A DNA stretch of 11,955 nucleotides. Origin: SCRT01 sp036379455 (GTDB lineage Bacteria > Pseudomonadota > Gammaproteobacteria > Nevskiales > Nevskiaceae). The notes below the pieces were generated by a model. That model was given only the letters and a program-made list of their open reading frames with translations. It did no database searches and had not been told where the DNA came from. How positions within the stretch are numbered: position 1 is the stretch's first letter; each line of letters starts with the position of its first letter. The stretch spans positions 1 to 11,955 of the forward strand of contig DASVGQ010000067.1 of NCBI GenBank assembly GCA_036379455.1, written 5' to 3'. A program made the position numbers and the translations under genes. Positions 1-4,851 of the stretch are shown here, one piece after another.

Positions 1-311
<311 letters not shown>

Positions 312-444
312 TAACGCTCAAGCATTTTTGACGTAAAGCACCCTCCGCCGGCCGACGGAGTGGCGTTGAGGCTGACGTGTTTCAACTACGAACCGATTCA
401 GGGCGGAGTGACTCGCATCGCGCGGACGCTTTGCCCAGCCAGTT
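312..444 (+). other. 23S-5S internal transcribed spacer
   Basis: This spacer of about 133 bases separates 23S from 5S. It contains no tRNA cloverleaf that I can find. It holds one short GC-rich inverted repeat (CTCCG at 343-347 with CGGAG at 356-360). The spacer should be removed from the rRNA precursor by RNase III and other nucleases. A reading frame can be drawn through it, but that frame also runs through 5S rRNA and is not a gene. Confidence 0.8.
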
Positions 445-563
445 TGCCTGGCGGCCATAGCGAGTTGGACCCACCGGTTCCCATCCCGAACACCGAAGTG
501 AAACGGCTCTGCGCCGATGGTAGTGTGGCGTTGACCATGTGAGAGTAGGACACTGCCAGGCTC
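445..563 (+). rRNA. rrf: 5S ribosomal RNA
   Basis: The sequence begins TGCCTGGCGGCC and ends CACTGCCAGGCT, and these ends pair to form helix I of 5S rRNA. The conserved internal blocks CCCATCCCGAACACCGAAGTGAAA and GCGCCGATGGTAGTGTGG, and the 3' block GAGAGTAGG, are all present. The length of about 119 bases is typical of Proteobacteria. It is the last gene of the rRNA operon and is followed within about a dozen bases by a strong intrinsic terminator. Confidence 0.97.
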
Positions 564-573
564 TTGATGAATG

Positions 574-605
574 AGGCCCAAGTCGCACGACTTGGGCCTT
601 TTTTT
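574..605 (+). terminator. Intrinsic terminator of the rRNA operon
   Basis: A perfect 11-bp stem pairs AGGCCCAAGTC (574-584) with its complement at 589-599 across a GCAC loop. A run of seven T residues follows immediately (599-605). This is a textbook Rho-independent terminator just after 5S rRNA. It should insulate the downstream rsmG-parA-parB genes from most rRNA transcription. Confidence 0.96.
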
Positions 606-688
606 CATCAGGGCGCTAATGACACGCTCCCTGTTGCCACAAATGACGCGCTGACGCATGGCGCGATGCAAGAATGTGAGATGACGTA

Positions 689-1324
689 TTGGACTTAGGC
701 AGAGCGCGAGATGTGCTCGCCGCCGGGCTGGCTGCCATGGGGCTGCCGGTCACGGAGCGTGATGTCGCGCGTCTGCTGGAATACATTGAGCTCCTCGTCC
801 GCTGGAATGCTGCGTACAACCTCACCGCCGTGCGGGATCCGGTTGAAATGGCGCGGCGCCACGTGCTGGACAGCCTGACGCTTGTAGGCCATGTGTCCGG
901 GGCTGTCATCGACGTCGGATCGGGAGCGGGGCTGCCGGGGATTCCCCTCGCGATCCTGTGCCCTGAGCGGTCAGTGGTCCTGCTGGACGCCAACGGAAAG
1001 CGAGCCCGCTTTCTGCGAGCGGTGAAGCGCGAACTCGGCCTTCGGAGCACGCGGGTCATCAACGCCCGCGCTGAGGCGTGGGAGCCGCCCGATGGCGCTG
1101 CTGTTACTATCGTCAGCCGGGCGCTGGCGCGACTCAGAGGCTTCATCGAGATGACGCGGTGCTGGCGCGGCGCGGAAATGCGGTGGGTGGCGATGAAGGG
1201 AAAACTGGATCGGATCGAGCTTGCCGACTTGCCGAAAGGGTTTTCGGTGGCAGATGTGATCCAAGTAAGCGTACCGGGCCTGTCGGAGGAGCGGCACCTC
1301 GTCATGGTGACGCGTTGTCTGTGA
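689..1324 (+). CDS. rsmG: RsmG (GidB), 16S rRNA (guanine527-N7)-methyltransferase
   Basis: RsmG transfers a methyl group from S-adenosylmethionine to N7 of G527 in 16S rRNA, in the cytoplasm. The 211-residue product matches the family length. Visible family features are NLTAVRDPVEM and RHVLDSL (about 44-63), the SAM-binding motif VIDVGSGAGLPG (73-84), the SRA segment (143-145) and the MKGK loop (169-172). The start is taken as TTG at 689: an in-frame TGA lies at 677, and no ATG or GTG lies between it and the conserved N-terminal helices. GTG at 713 or ATG at 737 would trim the first helix. The ribosome-binding site is weak (GTGAG near 676-680). The stop overlaps the GTG of parA as GTGA, which suggests translational coupling. 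In most Gammaproteobacteria mnmG precedes rsmG; here an rRNA operon does. Confidence 0.95.
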   Translation: MDLGRARDVLAAGLAAMGLPVTERDVARLLEYIELLVRWNAAYNLTAVRDPVEMARRHVLDSLTLVGHVSGAVIDVGSGAGLPGIPLAILCPERSVVLLDANGKRARFLRAVKRELGLRSTRVINARAEAWEPPDGAAVTIVSRALARLRGFIEMTRCWRGAEMRWVAMKGKLDRIELADLPKGFSVADVIQVSVPGLSEERHLVMVTRCL

Positions 1325-2106
1325 ACCGCATCGTCGCCATTGCCAACCAGAAGGGCGGAGTGGGAAAGACCACGACGGCTGTCAATCTCGCCGCGTCTCT
1401 GGCAGCGACTGGGTGTCGTGTCCTGCTCGTGGATCTCGACCCACAGGGTAATGCGACGATGGGCGTCGGAGTCGACAAGGGCGTATTGCGCCGCAGCTGC
1501 CGTGATGTGCTGCTTGAGGAAGCGACGGTAGTTGAGGTCTTGGTGCACCTGCCGCGTTTCGGGTTCGACCTCCTGCCCGCAAATGGCGATATGACGGAGG
1601 CGGAAGTACGTTTGCGCGAGCTGCCCGTCGGAGACTTCGCGCTCCGCTCTGCCTTGGCCGACTTGCGTGACAGCTACGACTACATGTTGCTGGACTGTCC
1701 GCCCGCGCTGTCGAAGTTGACGGTGAACGCGCTGGTGGCCGCCGATGGCGTCCTGGTGCCGATGCAGTGCGAGTATTACGCGCTCGAAGGCCTTACCTCC
1801 TTGCTTGACACCGTGGAACGTATACGTCGGGTCATCAATCCGCAGCTCGCGGTCGACGGGCTGCTCAGGACGATGTTCGACGCACGCAACAACTTGTCCA
1901 CGGACGTGTCCGCGCAGCTCGTGGACTATTTTGGTGACAAGGTGTTTCGTACGGTCATCCCGCGCAACGTGCGCCTGGCTGAAGCCCCGAGCCACGGCTT
2001 GCCGGCTATCCGCTATGACCCCGGGTCGAGTGGCGCACGGGCGTATCAGGCGCTCGCGGGTGAGGTGCTGCGCAGGATGCGGAGCGGCGCGCGACTGTCG
2101 GCATGA
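1321..2106 (+). CDS. parA: ParA (Soj) chromosome-partitioning ATPase
   Basis: ParA is a deviant-Walker ATPase that binds DNA non-specifically and works with ParB bound at parS to segregate chromosome origins. The 261-residue product shows the deviant Walker A motif KGGVGKTTT (11-19, signature lysine K11, catalytic-site K16), the Walker A' segment LVDLDPQGN (36-44) and Walker B YMLLDCPP (121-128). The VRLAEAPSHG and YDP segments near the C-terminus are typical of chromosomal ParA/Soj. There is no N-terminal helix-turn-helix extension of the plasmid P1 type. The GTG start at 1321 overlaps the rsmG stop by four bases, and the open frame upstream of it reads through rsmG out of frame. The stop overlaps the parB ATG as ATGA, so rsmG-parA-parB look translationally coupled. 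Confidence 0.97.
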   Translation: MNRIVAIANQKGGVGKTTTAVNLAASLAATGCRVLLVDLDPQGNATMGVGVDKGVLRRSCRDVLLEEATVVEVLVHLPRFGFDLLPANGDMTEAEVRLRELPVGDFALRSALADLRDSYDYMLLDCPPALSKLTVNALVAADGVLVPMQCEYYALEGLTSLLDTVERIRRVINPQLAVDGLLRTMFDARNNLSTDVSAQLVDYFGDKVFRTVIPRNVRLAEAPSHGLPAIRYDPGSSGARAYQALAGEVLRRMRSGARLSA

Positions 2107-2975
2107 TTGGCGGGGGAAAGGTGGTCAGACGACGCGGTTTGGATCGAGGGCTGGATGCACTGCTGGGCGTGCGCGTGACGCATGCCGCGGCGGCGACGGG
2201 CGCCGCGGAGCTGCGGGAACTGCCGGTCGAGGCGCTGCAATCAGGTGCGAGCCAGCCGCGGCAGCATTTCGACGAGGAAGCGTTGGCCGCGTTGACCGAG
2301 TCGATTCGTGCTCAGGGAATCGTCGAGCCGCTGATCGTGCGCCCGGCCGACGGCGGCTTTGAAGTCATCGCCGGTGAGCGGCGCTGGCGGGCGGCACGTA
2401 GGGCAGGCCTGACGCACGTTCCGGCGCTGGTGCGCGAGATGGACGCACGTGACGCGATGGCGATCGCGCTCGTGGAGAACATCCAGCGCGCTGACCTCAA
2501 CCCGATGGAAGAGGCCGAGGCGCTGAGGCGTCTCATAGACGAATGCCACCTCACGCACGAACAAGCTGCGGCTGCAGTAGGACGTTCGCGAGCCGCGGTC
2601 AGCAACGTACTGCGGCTCCTTGCGCTGCCCGCTTCGGTACAGACTTGGCTGCGCGAAGGGAGATTGAGTTTCGGGCATGCCAAGGTTCTGATGGGCGCAG
2701 CACCCGAGCGGCAGGCCGAGCTTGCGCAACGGGTTGTCGCACTGGGGCTGTCGGTGCGGCAGACCGAACTACTGATAAAAAAGCCGCCGCGCAACAGCGC
2801 GGCTGCATCGTCGGGGGTCGCTGGCTACGCGGCGAGTGTACGCAGCCTGCGAAATGCGCTGGGCAGTGCGGTGCAGATCCGTGTCGGCAGTGATGGCCGA
2901 GGACGCGTGGTCATTCCGTTTCGTGATCGCGATGCGCTCGACGCCTTGGTGAAGCGTCTGGCCCGGGAGCGCTGA
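2103..2975 (+). CDS. parB: ParB (Spo0J) chromosome-partitioning protein, CTPase and parS-binding
   Basis: ParB binds parS, spreads as a CTP-dependent clamp and stimulates ParA. The 290-residue product shows the expected order: a basic N-terminal ParA-interacting peptide RRRGLDRGLDALLG (9-22), the QPR..F segment (51-56), the CTP-binding box GERRWRAARRAGL (91-103), the second nucleotide-binding box ENIQRADLNP (125-134), and the HTH in HLTHEQAAAAVGRSRAAVSNV (about 149-169). A linker follows (about 225-245), then a C-terminal dimerisation domain ending KRLARER. The ATG start at 2103 overlaps the parA stop. No consensus parS palindrome was found in this window, so the centromere must lie elsewhere. 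Confidence 0.97.
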   Translation: MIGGGKVVRRRGLDRGLDALLGVRVTHAAAATGAAELRELPVEALQSGASQPRQHFDEEALAALTESIRAQGIVEPLIVRPADGGFEVIAGERRWRAARRAGLTHVPALVREMDARDAMAIALVENIQRADLNPMEEAEALRRLIDECHLTHEQAAAAVGRSRAAVSNVLRLLALPASVQTWLREGRLSFGHAKVLMGAAPERQAELAQRVVALGLSVRQTELLIKKPPRNSAAASSGVAGYAASVRSLRNALGSAVQIRVGSDGRGRVVIPFRDRDALDALVKRLARER

Positions 2976-3004
2976 AGCGGTCCTTCTCCGCGGAGGTACG
3001 CAAA

Positions 3005-3063
3005 CGGCCTGCCGCGCACTTTTTGCGCGGCGCACGTAGCGGCTGCGATCCCTCCGCAGGCCG
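3005..3063 (+). other. GC-rich nested inverted repeats after parB
   Basis: An 8-bp perfect hairpin pairs GCCGCGCA (3011-3018) with TGCGCGGC (3024-3031) across a CTTTT loop. An outer 8-bp repeat, CGGCCTGC (3005-3012) with GCAGGCCG (3056-3063), can enclose it; the two stems share two bases and would compete at the margin. No T-run follows the stems on the + strand, so this is not a classical intrinsic terminator. It may mark the 3' end of the rsmG-parA-parB mRNA or lie just upstream of the rpoE promoter region. Confidence 0.5.
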
Positions 3064-3066
3064 CCG

Positions 3067-3094
3067 GGAACCGTAACAGATCGCAACGTCCGAA
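3067..3094 (+). promoter_or_regulatory. Candidate sigma-E-type promoter upstream of rpoE
   Basis: A GGAACCG element (3067-3073) is followed 15 bases later by TCCGAA (3089-3094). The known sigma-E/AlgU pattern is GGAACTT, 15-16 bases, then TCTGA/TCTAA. The core GGAAC and the TC..A positions match, while the TT at the end of the -35 does not. Transcription would start near 3099-3101, giving an rpoE leader of about 160 bases. RpoE autoregulation is well established in relatives, so the position is sensible, but no transcript data support it here. Confidence 0.5.
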
Positions 3095-3095
3095 T

Positions 3096-3104
3096 TGCTA
3101 GAAT
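3096..3104 (+). promoter_or_regulatory. Candidate extended -10 (housekeeping sigma) element upstream of rpoE
   Basis: The nine bases TGCTAGAAT consist of TG, one base and TAGAAT. This matches the extended -10 form of a sigma-70 promoter, with five of six -10 bases consistent with TATAAT. No recognisable -35 element lies 16-18 bases upstream. It directly follows the sigma-E-like element, so basal and stress-induced transcription of rpoE could start within about ten bases of each other. Confidence 0.4.
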
Positions 3105-3193
3105 GCACGCCGGCCAGAGAACACGGAGCGCGCCGGTGTCCGTCGTGTCGCCACGGGGCCGCGCTCGTGGACTGATTGGGAGGCAACAGGCAG

Positions 3194-3265
3194 GTGGTTC
3201 GCAGGCCCACATCAAGGCGCTTTGCCGACGCACAGCACCTGCGCCTGTGGCGAAACCCTGCGTGA
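3194..3265 (+). CDS. Possible 23-codon upstream ORF (leader peptide) before rpoE
   Basis: A short frame starts at GTG 3194 and ends with TGA at 3263-3265. A clear Shine-Dalgarno-like GGGAGG lies at 3178-3183, ten bases before the GTG. The peptide begins VVRRPTSRRF and is arginine-rich. Its stop overlaps the proposed rpoE start as GTGA, and rpoE has no good ribosome-binding site of its own. This arrangement would allow rpoE translation to depend on ribosomes finishing the small frame. From memory, E. coli rpoE also has a translated upstream ORF (rseD) coupled to it, but I see no reason to call the peptides homologous. The alternative is that the GGGAGG sequence is fortuitous. Confidence 0.3.
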   Translation: MVRRPTSRRFADAQHLRLWRNPA

Positions 3266-3852
3266 CCGAAGAGAACCTCGACGCCCAGCTCGTTTCACGC
3301 GCGCAGGACGGGGACAAGCTCGCGTTCGAGCTGCTGGTACGCAAATATCAGCATCGCATCGTCCAGCTGGTCTCTCGCCTCGTGGGAGAAGCGGATGCTC
3401 CGGACGTGGCGCAGGAAGCGCTGATCAAGGCCTATCGCGCCCTCAACGGCTTTCGCGGCCAAAGCGCGTTCTACACCTGGCTTTACCGGATCGCGATCAA
3501 TACCGCAAAGAATTCGCTGGTTTCTCGCGGCCGGCGGCCGGCAAGCCAGGATATCGATATCTCCGAGGCGGAGCTCTACGGGCATACCGAGCAACTCAGC
3601 GACGTCGACACGCCGGAAGACATGGTGTTGACGGAAGAGCTCAAGCAGAAGGTGGCGGAGGCGATCCAGAGCCTTCCCGACGATCTGCGCCGTGCCATCA
3701 CGCTCCGCGAGCTTGAAGGCCTGAGCTACGAGGAGATCGCCGGCGTGATGGAGTGTCCGATCGGGACGGTGCGCTCACGCATCTTCCGCGCGCGAGAAGC
3801 GATCGATGCGGTCGTCCGCCCTCTTATGGAGGGCGGCATCGGCGCGCGCTGA
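3262..3852 (+). CDS. rpoE: RpoE (AlgU/sigma-E), ECF RNA polymerase sigma factor
   Basis: This sigma factor directs RNA polymerase to envelope-stress promoters with GGAACTT-type -35 elements. The 196-residue product closely follows the Pseudomonas AlgU pattern. Region 2 covers about 21-90 and contains LVRKYQHRI, DVAQEALIKAYRAL and AFYTWLYRIAINTAKN. Region 4 covers about 128-182 and contains SLPDDLR, LREFEGLSYEEIA-like LRELEGLSYEEIA, and the HTH with PIGTVRSRIFRAREAI. The start is chosen as GTG 3262 because it puts about ten residues before the conserved N-terminal helix, as in the family. GTG 3247 is an alternative. The frame stays open back to ATG 3103, but that ATG would sit almost at the predicted transcription start. 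No strong ribosome-binding site precedes 3262. Activity should be controlled by the downstream RseA. Confidence 0.95.
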   Translation: MTEENLDAQLVSRAQDGDKLAFELLVRKYQHRIVQLVSRLVGEADAPDVAQEALIKAYRALNGFRGQSAFYTWLYRIAINTAKNSLVSRGRRPASQDIDISEAELYGHTEQLSDVDTPEDMVLTEELKQKVAEAIQSLPDDLRRAITLRELEGLSYEEIAGVMECPIGTVRSRIFRAREAIDAVVRPLMEGGIGAR

Positions 3853-3888
3853 GGCGCCACCGTCCGTGGCCTGGTTATGATGCCGCGC

Positions 3889-3916
3889 GGAACTTTTTAC
3901 GCTGAGCGTTGTTAAT
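3889..3916 (+). promoter_or_regulatory. Candidate sigma-E-type promoter between rpoE and rseA
   Basis: A perfect GGAACTT -35 element lies at 3889-3895, in the 97-base gap after rpoE. About 15 bases later comes GTTAATG (3911-3917), a partial match to the GTCTAA -10 region. The spacer contains the inverted repeat ACGCT-G-AGCGT (3899-3909). Transcription would start about 25-30 bases before the rseA ATG. Such a promoter would let sigma-E raise its own anti-sigma factor independently of rpoE. The -10 match is imperfect, so this is a candidate only. Confidence 0.45.
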
Positions 3917-3949
3917 GTTTGCATCCATGGTCGCCTTTGGTAGCGCTTC

Positions 3950-4597
3950 ATGACGAGTCTGGAAGAATCACTGTCGGCACTGGTCGATGGCGAGTGCACG
4001 TCCGAACAGCTGGATGCAGCGCTGGCGGCATGCCGCGATCGCCCTGAGCTGTTGAGCCGTTACTCGCGGCACTGGGCCGCGCGCGAGGCACATTGCGGAC
4101 GCTACGTGCATCCGCAGGCGGAGCGGCTGTGCGCCGAAGTCATGCGACAAATCGATGCTCCGCGCGCTTCGAAGTCCGCGCGTCATCGATTCATTACGCA
4201 CTCGGCATCGCGGATGCCGCGGCGACGTTGGCGCATGGCGTCCAGCCTTGCCTTGGCGGCGTCACTGGGTGCGATCGTGGTGTTTACCACCTACCGGGCG
4301 GCCGCACCGGTTGGTGGAACTGTCGCCGGCAGCAGCGTCGCGACGGAGGTCAACGCGACGGTCGCGCCGCCTTCCGCCGATCCGTTTGCGGTAACGGACG
4401 TCGGAACGCGGGCGGTGCGGTGGTCGCGCATTGATCCGCAGTCGGCCGGCGTGCTGGACGATTATCTTGTGCAGCGAGCTCCGCGGTACGGCGTCGGCCG
4501 ACTGTCGCATGCCACGGATGGAGAGTATTCCGGCTATTACGTGCCAGGCATGGCATCGGAAGTGCGTTACTCGCCGGTGCGCCAAGCGCCTCAATAA
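3950..4597 (+). CDS. rseA: RseA (MucA-type) membrane anti-sigma-E factor
   Basis: RseA holds RpoE inactive at the inner membrane and releases it when cleaved in turn by site-1 and site-2 proteases. The 215-residue product begins with the signature ESLSALVDGE (6-15) of the RseA N-terminal sigma-binding domain, which extends to about 70. A basic stretch (PRRRWR, 90-95) precedes one membrane segment (about 97-114, SSLALAASLGAIVVFTTY), giving a cytoplasmic N-terminus. The periplasmic tail contains LDDYLVQRAPR (169-179), resembling the conserved DYL..H region of the family. The position directly after rpoE supports the call. The gap before it (97 bases) is wider than the near-contiguous spacing usual for this pair and contains a sigma-E-like promoter. 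No rseB/mucB follows. Confidence 0.92.
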   Translation: MTSLEESLSALVDGECTSEQLDAALAACRDRPELLSRYSRHWAAREAHCGRYVHPQAERLCAEVMRQIDAPRASKSARHRFITHSASRMPRRRWRMASSLALAASLGAIVVFTTYRAAAPVGGTVAGSSVATEVNATVAPPSADPFAVTDVGTRAVRWSRIDPQSAGVLDDYLVQRAPRYGVGRLSHATDGEYSGYYVPGMASEVRYSPVRQAPQ

Positions 4598-4851
4598 AGA
4601 GAACCACGTTGGCGTGCCGCGGACGCTCGCGTGATCGACGTGGCGGGCTCTCAGTCCTGACCGAACGCAGGAAAGTAGCGTAGCAACCGGCGATCGCGGC
4701 CGCGTGACGGACCTGTGCCATCGTGCGCGTGGATGAATCGCACAAGGCATCCGGGGATCTGCGGCCGCAGAGATCAGCGGTGTGCGAGATGCGCGCTTGC
4801 GCCGCGTGATGCAGCATGCTGAACTGCGCGCGGTTTTCGCGGAGGTAACCG
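4598..4851 (+). other. Intergenic gap between rseA and mucD; no gene seen
   Basis: No convincing coding frame, RNA gene or terminator was found in these 254 bases. Only frames of about 30 codons exist here, with poor codon character. The region contains a perfect 14-bp palindrome TCTGCGGCCGCAGA (4758-4771), flanked by GATC on each side. It ends with the mucD ribosome-binding site. In Pseudomonas the corresponding place holds mucB and mucC; nothing recognisable remains of either. Confidence 0.6.
4841..4845 (+). promoter_or_regulatory. Ribosome-binding site of mucD
   Basis: GGAGG, within GGAGGTAAC, lies six bases before the GTG at 4852. It is one of the best Shine-Dalgarno sequences in the window and fixes the mucD start at a GTG. 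Confidence 0.85.

Noticed and set aside
360..542. Small open frames across the 23S-5S spacer and 5S rRNA
   Set aside because: They are read through a structural RNA with full 5S conservation and are not protein genes.
681..698. Five-codon frame ATG 681 to TAG 698 overlapping the rsmG start
   Set aside because: It is too short to judge and has no clear ribosome-binding site; the TTG start of rsmG gives a full-length family product without it.
616..1995. A 459-codon minus-strand frame opposite rsmG and parA
   Set aside because: Same cause: rsmG and parA are unmistakable on the + strand, and the antisense product has no recognisable domain.
3103..3261. In-frame N-terminal extension of RpoE from ATG 3103
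   Set aside because: The extra 53 residues have no family counterpart, and the ATG would sit within a few bases of the likely transcription start and inside the extended -10 element. GTG 3262 gives the normal family length.
3550..3561. Perfect 12-bp palindrome GATATCGATATC in rpoE
   Set aside because: It lies in coding sequence and is explained by the codons for Asp-Ile-Asp-Ile; a similar GATATCGAC tandem at about 9597-9614 encodes Asp-Ile-Asp repeats in the DUF4845 gene.
4815..4850. GAACTG at 4821-4826 as a sigma-E -35 for mucD
   Set aside because: No -10 match lies 15-16 bases downstream, and the implied transcript would begin at or past the mucD ribosome-binding site.
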